From Tuctoria greenei (lineage: Eukaryota; Streptophyta; Magnoliopsida; Poales; Poaceae): a DNA stretch of 64,000 bases. Made by a program: the position numbers and the translations under genes. Where the stretch lies: assembly GCA_036927565.1 (NCBI GenBank), contig JAYESD010000003.1, positions 38,319,325 through 38,383,324 of the forward strand, in the 5' to 3' direction. The notes below the pieces were generated by a model. It worked only from the letters and a program-made list of their open reading frames with translations. It had not been told where the DNA came from and did no database searches. Positions 47,470 to 56,258 of the stretch are shown here, one piece after another. Position 1 is the first letter of the stretch, and every line of letters starts with the position of its first letter.

Positions 47470-49119
47470 GGCTCGACTTCTGCACTTCGTGTGCAGCCAA
47501 GCGACGACACCGACATTTCCGTCAAAGTCGTCCAAATCGGTTCCGATGCCGCTCAGACCACCCGTATATCGGGGGGATTGAACGGCAAATAGGAACTCGC
47601 GCTCATCGCTTTCCTCCGGGCTAATGTCGACGTGTTTGCCTAGCAACCATCACAAATGCCTGGGATCCCCAGGGAAGTGATTGAGCACAATCTGAAGATC
47701 TACCCCGACGCCCGGCCCGTTCATCGGAAGCCTCGGAAACAATCAGTGGAGCGACAGAACTTCATTCGATAAGAAGTGAAGAAGTTGCTCGAAGCTGGAT
47801 TCATCCGAGAAGTCTTCCATCCAAAATGGCTGGCAAACCCAGCCGTTGTGCCCAAGGCCGGCGGGAAGCTTCGGATGTGTATCGACTACACAACACTAAA
47901 TAAGGCATGTCCAAAAGATCCATTCCCACTACCTAGAATAGATCAGATAGTGGATTCCACCTCCAGGTGTGAATTAATGTGTTTCCTAGACGCATATTCT
48001 GGGTATCATCAAATCAGAATGTCTAGGGAAGATGAAGAGCATACCTCTTTCATCACAGTAGATGGATTGTACTGTTATACTGCCATGCCATTTGGTCTCA
48101 AGAATGCAGCTTCAACCTTTGTACGAGCTATGTACAAAACTTTTGAAGAACTCATTAGAGACATAGTGGAAGTGTACGTCGATGACATCGTGGTCAAGGT
48201 CAAAAACAAGGAGTCACTCCTTGACACCTTGCAGGCTGTCTTCGACAAGCTGCGGGTCACCCGCACAAAGCTAAACCCAGACAAGTGTGTCTTCGGGGTT
48301 AGCTCCGGAAAACTTCTTGGTTTCCTGGTAAGTCACTGGGGCATAGAAGCTAATCCGGCAAAGATCAAAGCCATTGAAGACATGCGGCCACCAGCCCGCA
48401 CCAAGGATGTCCAAAAGCTAACTGGATGTCTAGCAGCCCTCAGCCGGTTCATTTCAAGACTGGCGGAACGGGCACTTCCCTTCTTCAAGTTATTGAGGAA
48501 GTCCGGACCATTCCAATGGTCTGAAGAAGCAGAAAAGGCGTTCTAGGAGCTAAAACAGCTCCTCACCACTGTACCAACTCTGGTAGCTCCGAACCCTGGT
48601 GAGCCTTTGCTGCTTTACATTTCAGCAACTGACGAAGTCGTCAGTATGGTCCTTGTTGCGGAGAGACCAGAACCATCCCATGTTCAGGAATCCAGACTCC
48701 TCCGGGAGGGTCCGGAGGTTCCTAAAAGCGAGTCTGGGTCCCAGTTCCCAGACTTGATTCCACAAGAAGTTACCTCAGAAGACCCAGACCCCTCCGGGAG
48801 GGTCCAGGCTGCTTCTGAAGAAGCTACGGGTCCCTCCAGCCAGGACCCGGAGGTCCCCAAAGAAGGTCTGGATCCCTCAGGGAGGATCCAGATCAATGAA
48901 GAGGAAGCTCCGGGCCCCTCCGAGAGGGTCCGGACCATCCAGCACCCAATGTCCTTCATCAGTGAAGTACTTCATGACTCCAAGACTCGATACCTAGAGG
49001 TGCATAAACTGCTCTATGCAGTTCTTATTGCCTCCAGGAAGCTTCACCATTACTTCCAAGCCCACTTCGAGCAATCTTGCATAATCCCAATTCAACTGGG
49101 AATATTGCAAAGTGAGTAG
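47470..49119 (+). pseudogene. Element D RT and first RNase H, with Pro/Ser-rich insert
   Basis: Reverse transcriptase in the protease frame, with TAG near 47590, TAG near 47641 and TAA near 47770 before the palm. Then KLRMCIDYTTLNKACPKDPF, FLDAYSGYHQIRMS, GLYCYTAMPFGLKNAAST and VEVYVDDIVVKVKNK (YVDD catalytic Asp pair at about 48174-48185). The thumb reads KLTGCLAALSRFISRL, and TAG at 48544-48546 follows. The RNase H_like_2 domain begins LLLYISATDEVVSMVLVAER, is interrupted by about 90 residues rich in Pro, Ser, Glu and Gly with repeats such as DPSGRVQ and DPSGRIQ (48665-48955), and resumes HPMSFISEVLHDSKTRYLEV and LIASRKLHHYFQAH. Stop at 49117-49119, then a frameshift. Confidence 0.85.
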
Positions 49120-49124
49120 CGGAA

Positions 49125-49694
49125 TTGGCCGAATTCGATCTCGAATTCATTTCAAGGCAAGCAATCAAGAGTCAAGCATTGGCAGATTTCGTGGCGGAAT
49201 GGAATCCCTCTCCATCAAACCCTGGGGGCCCCAGTGAGCAGAAGCTGGAACACAAAGCTCCGGTCTTCACCGAGCCTCACTGGACCCTCTACTTCGACGG
49301 CTCCATGCAAAAGCAGGGGGCCGGAGCTGGAATCCTTCTCCTCGCACCAACAGGGGATAAGGTAAAATACATGGTACACCTTGACTTCAAGGCGACCAAC
49401 AACATGGCGGAGTACGAAGAACTCATCTACGGACTAAAGGTGGCACTGTCATACGGTGTCAAGCAGCTGTTGGTCAAGGGAAATTCACAGCTCATCATTA
49501 AGCAAGTGAAGGGTGAATGCTCCTGCAACAACCATCAGCTAGCTGCTTACCTCCTTGAAGTCTAGAGGCTTCAGAAGGACTTCGAAGTCCTAGCCCTCCA
49601 CCATGTCCAGCGTGCCCACAACACTGAAGCTGACGAACTCTCGACAAAAGCGTCAACCGGAGCTCCAGCTCCAGACGGAATTTTTGTCTGGAGG
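49125..49694 (+). pseudogene. Element D second (archaeal-type) RNase H, broken
   Basis: An additional RNase H of RVT_3 type, the hallmark of Tat-lineage gypsy elements. The N-terminal linker is DLEFISRQAIKSQALADFVA. The catalytic strand TLYFDGSMQKQGAGAGILL (49290-49340) keeps its Asp, and NNMAEYEELIYGL keeps the Glu, but the third site reads VKGNSQLI where relatives have GDSQL (Asp to Asn). TAG at 49563-49565 separates the last part, containing RAHNTEADELS (about 49610-49640). The frame is the same as the following integrase. Confidence 0.8.
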
Positions 49695-51107
49695 TTGTCA
49701 AAACCCACAGCTCAGCCTGCCGAACTGAGCGAAGGGGGCGAGATCAGCATCCCAAAGCTAACGGTCCCAATGGCCCTATTACCATGGCAGCCATCAAGGG
49801 TCGTAGGTGCTGCCAGAAGCTCCGAGCAACCCAGCACGCAAGACCCAAATGCTCAAGTTAGCTCCGATGCATGGATCTCGGAGATCCGGAGCTACTTGAA
49901 ACACAACATCCTTCCTGACGATGATGTATCCGCTGACCGGATAGTCAGATTGGCTAAAAGATACACGTTGGTAGAAGGGGTTCTCTACCGGCGCGATGCC
50001 AACGGCATCCTAATGCGGTGCATTACAAGGGAAGAAGGCTGCTAGCTCCTCGCAGAAATCCATGGAGGCGAGTGTGGGAACCACGCGTCTTCCTGCACGT
50101 TGGTCGGTAAAGCCTTTCAGCATGGCTTTTACTGGCCTACAGCACTCCAGGATGCAACTAAGCTGGTGAAGAAATGCGAAGCATGCCAATTTCATGCAAA
50201 AAAAATTCACACACCGGCTCAGCCCCTACAAATGATACCTCCTACATGGCCCTTCACTGTGTGGGGGATGGACATCTTGGGACCTTTCCCAAGAGCCGTC
50301 GGAGGTTACAAGTTCCTGTACGTCGCCATTGACAAGTTCACCAAGTGGCCGGAAGCAACTCCAGTTGTGACAATCAACAAGCAGTCTGCTATCAACTTTT
50401 TGTAGCCCATTATATGCAGATTTGGAGTCCCAAAAAAAATCATCATTGATAATGGGACCCAATTCACAAGATCTGCATTTCAAGGATATTGTGAGGACCT
50501 CGACATTCAAGTTTGCTACGCCTCCGTAGCTCACCCGGCAAGCAATGGCCAGGCCGAGAGAGCAAATGCTGAAATCCTTAAAGGAATCAAAACACACACC
50601 TATGAGCGCTTGAAAAAACATGGAGCCAACTGGATTGAAGAGCTTTCGCCCACTCTATGGGCCAACAGGACAACTCCATACCGGTCAACTGGAGAGACAC
50701 CCTTCTTCCTGGTGTACGGAGCTGAAGCAATCCTTCCTCCGGAGATCACCTTGGGGTCACTCTGGGTCCCGACCTTCGACGAAGCCACACAGGACCAGCT
50801 CCGGCGTGAAGACCTAGACCTCCTTGAGGAGGGAAGGTGCCAAGCAGCTGTTCGGAATGCTCGATACCGCCAAGCCCTTCGGCGCTATCATCAGCGGCAT
50901 GTACACAACCGACAGCTCGAGGAAGGCGATCTGGTGCTACGGAGAATACAATCCAGAGAAGGGTTAAACAAACTCTCCCCCAGCTGGGAGGGACCCTTCC
51001 GAGTGATTAAAGTATCCCGTCCCAGAAGCGTTCGCTTGGCTACCGAGGATGGGACACCTCTCCCAAATCCTTGGAACATTAAGCACCTCCATAAGTTCTA
51101 CACTTAA
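49695..51107 (+). pseudogene. Element D integrase, broken
   Basis: Gypsy integrase in one frame with stops at 50043-50045 and 50403-50405 (both TAG). The zinc-binding H2C2 domain is seen as LLAEIHGGECGNH and KKCEACQFHAKK (50045-50215). The catalytic core has WGMDILGPFPRA (Asp, 50264), IIIDNGTQFTRSAF (Asp, 50440) and SNGQAERANAEILK (Glu, 50550). The C-terminal chromodomain-less tail reads GPFRVIKVSRPRSVRLATED and NIKHLHKFYT, ending at TAA 51105-51107. Core residues are intact, so decay is by nonsense codons only. Confidence 0.85.
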
Positions 51108-52278
51108 TATCACGGAGGTGAGTCTGTAGTAACTTAAGGTGTATGTTATAGAGTCATTGTACAGAGTCAGGTAGTTCCTCCGGGAGAACAGTCGGACCTT
51201 TCTCGGAAGGCCCGGAAAGTTCATGCAACACTTGTCACAGTCTCAGGACTAAAAGTGTGGCTAGCTACCCTGGGTCAAACGAGAAATTAAACACGCTTAG
51301 CCTGGTTCCGTACCCTAAGAGTGTACTTGTTTCCCCTGTACCCGGACCTATAATGAAAGACATGTTCATGTGAAATAGACTCCACGTGCATTTATTTTGT
51401 ACAGGCTCAACATTTTTTATTTTTCTCTTTCTTGTCTATAACAAAGTTGTGCAATTCTTAAAAAATTTTAGTTCAACCAGTTCGTGTACAATTCGAGTTG
51501 TATTGTCAATTCTTTTGGATTCAAATATTGTTCATGGCCCACTCGCCTGAATGCCGCCAAGCCAATCTAGGGCCGGAGTGTGCTATCGACTTAGCCTGGT
51601 CAAGCACCCTAAGTATGCCACTCTACCTACACCCCGGCAGGCCGAAGTAAGGCCGGTCCAAGTACAATTGAATCTGAAGGAAAGAAGGCAATGCATTCGA
51701 TTGTATTCAGAATTATGTTTGACCTAAAACTTTCTTGAGAATCATAAGCCGCGACGAAGTTATAGGCAAGGAACGAATTTTACTATTTTTCTTGGCTTCA
51801 GTGTGCAGGAAAAATAAAGAAAACAAACCCACGTTGATGGAGAAAAGTCGGAGCTAACAAAGCTCCGACTCCCCCTAGGAGGCTTGTAATCGATGTTAAA
51901 CATTGAAAACGAGCATCACCGGAGCAACCAAGCTCCGGTAAAGCTAGGGGGGCCAGCCGTTGACGCAAAATAAAAGATGGTGAGAAGACCCCACAAGCGG
52001 AGTCTGCTGCCGACAAACTATGCATTGGTAAAGGTCACTGCTGGAGCTACTAAGCTCTGACACCCCGGAGGGCTAACTATCGATGCTCTACGCGTTGATA
52101 GGGACTATTGTTGGAGCTACTAAGTTCCGACGATAGCCAATGACGGAGCTTCTAAGCTCCGACAACCTCAGAGAGCTTTCACTATTGAAGACTTTGGACC
52201 TACACTCTACAAGTTCGAAGCAAATGAGCCTTCAACAAAACACAATATCCTCTTAGTACATGTTCACAATCGAATTGT
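51108..52278 (+). other. Element D 3' non-coding region with stem-loop repeats
   Basis: No gene. Five copies of a GGAGCT(A/T)CTAAGCTCCGAC-like inverted repeat lie at 51847-51869, 51919-51939, 52041-52060, 52111-52130 and 52142-52162. Each is a short stem-loop, GGAGCT paired with AGCTCC, with 5-8 bases in the loop. I found no match to the 5' LTR. Confidence 0.6.
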
Positions 52279-52570
52279 GATCCACTTATAGATCGTCCTT
52301 CTGTGAAGTAGACGATGAAATTGACGAACCTGATGGAGAAGTTGAGGATGAAGGAAGTGATGCGAGCGGTTGTGCGAGCGCACTTCTCAAAAACCTGATC
52401 GCCGGCACCCGTGCACGTCTTCAGATCACCGGCGTCGGTTCAGAGACACCGTTCTCCCTTGATCCGCTGCACGGCGGACAAAGGGGCGACAAGGTAAAAA
52501 CACGGCAGCGCAGAGCAGTTAGCGAGTGAGGCGAGTTTCTGTGTTTTTCCTCTTCTCTCTAGTATATATG
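52279..52570. repeat. nest-bordering direct repeat, right copy
   Basis: About 290 bp starting GTGATCCACTTATAGATCGTCC, colinear and in the same orientation as 14394-14687, with frequent substitutions. It follows the end of element D. The two copies lie 37.9 kb apart. Confidence 0.75.
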
Positions 52571-53284
52571 ACGTCTCCTTATACTAGAGGAAGCAACCGC
52601 CTCAGATTTGATCTGCCATAATTCCAGGAAACCGCCCCTTAGAATTCCTCATCGTGCAACTAATGAGAGCAGTTATGAGCATTCATGCACATTAAACGTG
52701 CGCCTGCAGTTATACCTCAAATTACTCCACACTTTGACGTTACAGTCTAGGTATGATGAAATATTCTTTTTTATATGAGTGGCTGAAAAATAACTGCTTA
52801 GTAGAAGACAACTCGTCACGCCGCGAACGCACAACATTGCAAGTCACAAGTCATGCGATAAACATGTGTAAAATCGCGAAACGCGCTCGTGCATGCGTGT
52901 ATGTTTGTGTCCATAGCAACAATCTTCATACCTCATTATTCTTATGTTAATAACCAGTATAAGGACCACTATATATATTGGGAGACACCCATCTAGGTGG
53001 GCAATGTAGGACTAAACATCTCAGTCACCTCTGCACACCACCTTGGTTTTCCACCAGGAGAGTTGACCCAAATAAATCAGCCCACAAATAAGTTGCACCG
53101 TACAGTCCAAATCCCAAGACAATTGGCCACGCGCGCGTTTTGCTATCCATGCATCGATGTCGATGTGCATGATGATGCACAGGCATACATTTAGACTGGT
53201 TGCACTCATGGACCTCTAAAATTCACCTCTAAAAGGAATATTCTCAGTTTTTACAGTCACCTAACTCTAGCTGATACGCTCTAA
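52571..53284. other. intergenic, no gene
   Basis: Ordinary AT-rich DNA. Small open frames at 52753-52950 and 52997-53194 show no conserved motif. Confidence 0.5.
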
Positions 53285-53416
53285 GACCATCCGCAGTGGT
53301 ACGCTGTAAAGCATACTGGATACACTGTTTCACAGTGTAATTTAGAGTACGTACTGTAAAAGCTGAAGGAGAATAGTGTATAGAGTATGCTTTAGAGTAT
53401 GCTGGTGCGGATGGTC
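53285..53416. repeat. MITE with GACCATCCGCA ends
   Basis: A 132-bp element with perfect 11-bp terminal inverted repeats GACCATCCGCA...TGCGGATGGTC, flanked by TAA on both sides (53282-53284, 53417-53419). The flanks extend to CTAA, so the exact target duplication is ambiguous. A TAA duplication suggests the Tourist/PIF type. Confidence 0.85.
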
Positions 53417-53488
53417 TAAGGTGAAGAATGCCGCAGCAGCGCGTGCGGCCAACGGCAGACTAGGTGACGACGGCTAAGTTCGCTAGCC

Positions 53489-53644
53489 ATGAAGGTGCTG
53501 TTCGCCATGCATGGCTCGTCCTCGGCGGTGCTGTTCCCCATGGCCGACCTCGGCAGATACGGGCCAGAAAGGGCCAGGGAGGTGTGCAACGGCGGCGCCG
53601 GCTTGCCGGCGGTGTTATCCGGGGCCGTTGTTTCGGTTGCGTAG
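53489..53644 (+). CDS. GC-rich small open frame, possible gene relic
   Basis: A 51-codon frame starting MKVLFAMHGSSSAVLFPMAD and ending AVVSVA before TAG, in a GC-rich patch (53440-53700) that contrasts with its AT-rich surroundings. I do not recognise the sequence. It could be a relic of a host gene exon or a random frame in a GC island. Confidence 0.2.
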   Translation: MKVLFAMHGSSSAVLFPMADLGRYGPERAREVCNGGAGLPAVLSGAVVSVA

Positions 53645-54212
53645 CCCCGGTATTGTGGCCCGCTGCGTCTCTCTCAACTGTGGGACGTCAACGCGTTGAA
53701 TTAAATTTATGAACACCTTGTTGCGTAAGTACTCAATATCGTTGAGCGACCATTAACTTGTCGTAACTCCAGAAGAACATCTAACATATGTTTGTAAACA
53801 TAGTCAAATTTATATACTAGAGGATTGGTTCCTCGTTTTAAACAGACGTGGTTATTGTGGAATTTTAATTATTAGGAAGCAGTCAGCCCGCCATTTTTTT
53901 TTAAAAAAAATTTAAAGGCCTAGTACCATATTCATATTCTCATCTTAGTACAAAACAGGTTTTAGAATTAGCTGCGTAGATTTGAAGTCAATACTTGCTA
54001 CAAGATTTTTTTTGGGAACCAACTTTGTCTTGAAATACAAGTCTTGCCTACATTGACAAAGCAAAAGACAATGTACATTGCCAGCATAATTGTTTAATGA
54101 ACTAGTAGAATTTAGTTTTTATGGTATGACTTGTGAGCCTAAGAAAGAAACTTTTATTTAGTTAAGTGATCAACTCTATCATCATAAAGTAACCAATGCT
54201 CATGTGTGGTTA
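53645..54212. other. intergenic, no gene
   Basis: AT-rich DNA with homopolymer tracts near 53898-53912. I see nothing to annotate. Confidence 0.5.
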
Positions 54213-54407
54213 CACTACTGGATTTCCTGATAAATTTACGATGGCTTAAATAATTTACGATGATTAAGGTGAATCGTTGTAAATAAACTTATTTATGACC
54301 ATTTACTGGTAATGGTAAGAAAATCATCGTAAATAAGCTATTTTCGACGGTAAATAGCTTATTGACAATGATTTCCGCCGTTGTAAATTGACCTATTTCC
54401 TGTAGTG
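54213..54407. mobile_element. 195-bp miniature CACTA element
   Basis: Starts CACTACTGGATTTCC and ends GGAAATAGG-type sequence in reverse (CCTATTTCCTGTAGTG), so the ends are inverted CACTAC repeats with a few mismatches. Inside are TTTACGATGG, TTTACAACGG and ATCGTAAAT motifs in both orientations, diverged forms of subterminal repeats. The right end CACTACAGGAAA equals the CACTA-1 end. Flanking triplets are TTA and CTA, an imperfect 3-bp target duplication. It has no coding capacity. Confidence 0.85.
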
Positions 54408-54819
54408 CTACACAAAAGCTTCACATGAAAATAATAACCATCAAGTGAAAAATGACCTGTTCTGAGCTTCAGGCAGGTGCAAGTTGGTGTTCTAATCAAA
54501 CGTAAATATAACATGTTAAGATTTTAACACGGGTGAAACATATGGGTACACACATATAACCAAACCATGATTCCTAGGCCATTTAGTCTGATTCACATAA
54601 ATTTCAGTGGACGCTGCAGAGTTATGAAGCTGAAACTGTGAAAGTACGAAAATATAAATGAAATATTACCTTCATGTTCGAGATGTGTGAGGAATCACGG
54701 CGGACGACCTGAGTTTTGTTTTTGCCTTTAATCATTTCCCCAGTTTTGTAGAGTGGTTGCTTATATCTGTATATGAATTGCCTTAGCCTGAACGAAGAAT
54801 CCTATGGTTTTGGAACTAA
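54408..54819. other. intergenic, no gene
   Basis: About 410 bp of AT-rich DNA between the miniature CACTA and the short LTR. I see nothing to annotate. Confidence 0.5.
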
Positions 54820-55007
54820 TGTAGGAAGTCGTTGTCTGTTAGCCCTCTCGCCGAGCCCCATGCGCTAGGCGCGGGGCCATTGGCCACGAGTTGGGAACGC
54901 CCGGGAGTATAGATCCACGTTACGATGTAATTGTTTCTTCCGTGCGTGGCTTGCTTCTATAAAAGCCCGTACGATCAATGAATAAAATAGTCGATCACTC
55001 TCCTACA
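54820..55007 (+). repeat. short copia LTR (element E)
   Basis: 188 bp with perfect 6-bp inverted ends TGTAGG...CCTACA, a TATA box TATAAAAG at 54958-54965, and AATAAAAT at 54981, all expected of a small Ty1/copia LTR. The tRNA-Met primer site TGGTATCAG follows immediately at 55008. Confidence 0.85.
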
Positions 55008-55303
55008 TGGTATCAGCCTAATACTATCTTAACCTGCTTCCGTCCCCTAATAATGACGATGAGCCCTTCTTTTTCTGTTGCCGGCTCGTCCGCTTCTAAT
55101 CCATTCGCCAACTCCTCTGAGCCTCCCACCATAAACGCCACAGCTCTACACTATGTGAACATAGGTTCACATGTCCCGATCATCCTAGAATATGGCGAAT
55201 CCAACTTTTCCATCTGGAGCGTGTTCTTCGATGCCACATCCGAAAATTTGGCCTGATCGACCACATCAATGGCACCGTCGACGCCCAGTCCATGTGGCAC
55301 AAT
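55008..55303 (+). pseudogene. element E primer site and gag 5' fragment
   Basis: TGGTATCAG at 55008-55016 is the copia primer binding site. From ATG 55053 a frame runs INATALHYVNIGSHVPIILE and SNFSIWSVFFDATSE. A one-base shift near 55236 is needed to continue into the conserved FGLIDHINGTVDAQ, which ends MWHN at 55303. This is the N-terminal gag domain of a Ty1/copia element. The coding sequence stops abruptly where CACTA-2 starts, so the element was split by that insertion and its remainder should lie beyond the window. Confidence 0.8.
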
Positions 55304-55319
55304 CACTGCTACAATAAGC

Positions 55320-56075
55320 CTCATCACAGGCGGCTCCAAACCTATTATCACAGACGGCTTTTAAAACCGCCTGAAACGAAGAGTCTGTGATAATCCGCAA
55401 TTTCACAGGCGGAGAAGTGAAACCGCCTGTGAAGACTAATTATCATAGGCGGTTCTTCACTAAGGATAGCCGCCTGTGAAGACCGATTATCATAGGCGGT
55501 TCTTTACTTAGGCTAGCCGTCTGTGAAAATACTTTATCACAGACGAGTCGTGCAGCATATATAACCGTCTGTGATAAACGTCTTATCACAGACGGTTATT
55601 GAAGAATAACTAACCGTCTATGATAAGAAGTCTTCACAGACGGGTATTGAAGCATTACTAACCGCCAATGATAATTTGTCTTCACAGACGGATTTTGAAG
55701 CATAACTAACCGCCTATGATAATGAGTCTTCACAGTCGGGTATTGAAGCATAACTAACCGCCTATGATAATGTGTATTCACAGGCGGATTTTGAAGCATA
55801 ACTAACCGCCTATGATAATATGTCTTCACAGGCGGGTTTTGAAGCATAACTAACCGTCAATGATAATGTGTCTTTACAGACGGTTATTGAAGCATAACTA
55901 ACCCGTCTATGATAATGGTGTTATCACAGACGGAGTTTACCTATATCAGCCGTCTGTGAAGACCCTTTAACGCAGCCGGTTTCTACCATAACAGACACCG
56001 CCTGTGAAAATTAGGTTATCACAGATGTTTCTTTACTTGTATCTAGCCGCCTGTGATAATTGTTTTTCACAGTCA
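55320..56075. repeat. CACTA-2 left subterminal inverted-repeat array
   Basis: Over twenty copies of CACAGGCGG or CACAGACGG alternating with the complement CCGCCTGTGA or CCGTCTGTGA. From about 55573 to 55905 they form a 48-bp tandem array of five to six units, each TTCACAG(A/G)CGG...TTGAAGCATAACTAACCGCC...ATGATAAT. Each unit can form a stem from its paired halves. Because 48 is a multiple of 3, the - strand shows a false open frame of 16-residue repeats (55596-55847). Confidence 0.9.
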
Positions 56076-56258
56076 TGCAGTACTACTGCTGTTATTTCTA
56101 ATTTCCAGGTCAATTCAATATAATCACAGAACAAAAAACAACAATCATCACAGAACAAAAGACAACAATATTATCATCACAGAAGTCAATTTCACTAAAA
56201 CAATATACATACACACAAGTTACAGATACAATTTCATCTCAAAGTTTACAAGTTTTCA

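Larger units (their letters stand above)
44373..52278 (+). mobile_element. Element D: Tat-like Ty3/gypsy retrotransposon, 3'-truncated
   Basis: A Ty3/gypsy element on the + strand: candidate LTR to 45139, a GTTGGCGCGCCAGG primer-site region, gag, protease, RT, RNase H, a second RNase H, integrase and a long 3' non-coding part. Gypsy order (RT and RNase H before integrase) and the extra RNase H between the first RNase H and integrase point to the Tat lineage. No second LTR was found before the bordering repeat at 52279, so the 3' end is truncated or unrecognised. Every gene has nonsense codons or shifts. Confidence 0.82.

Noticed and set aside
55596..55847. Protein with 16-residue repeats
   Set aside because: It is the translation of the 48-bp non-coding subterminal array of CACTA-2.
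55320..56075. CRISPR-like array
   Set aside because: Units are tandem with no unique spacers, the repeats alternate in orientation, and the context is a plant transposon.
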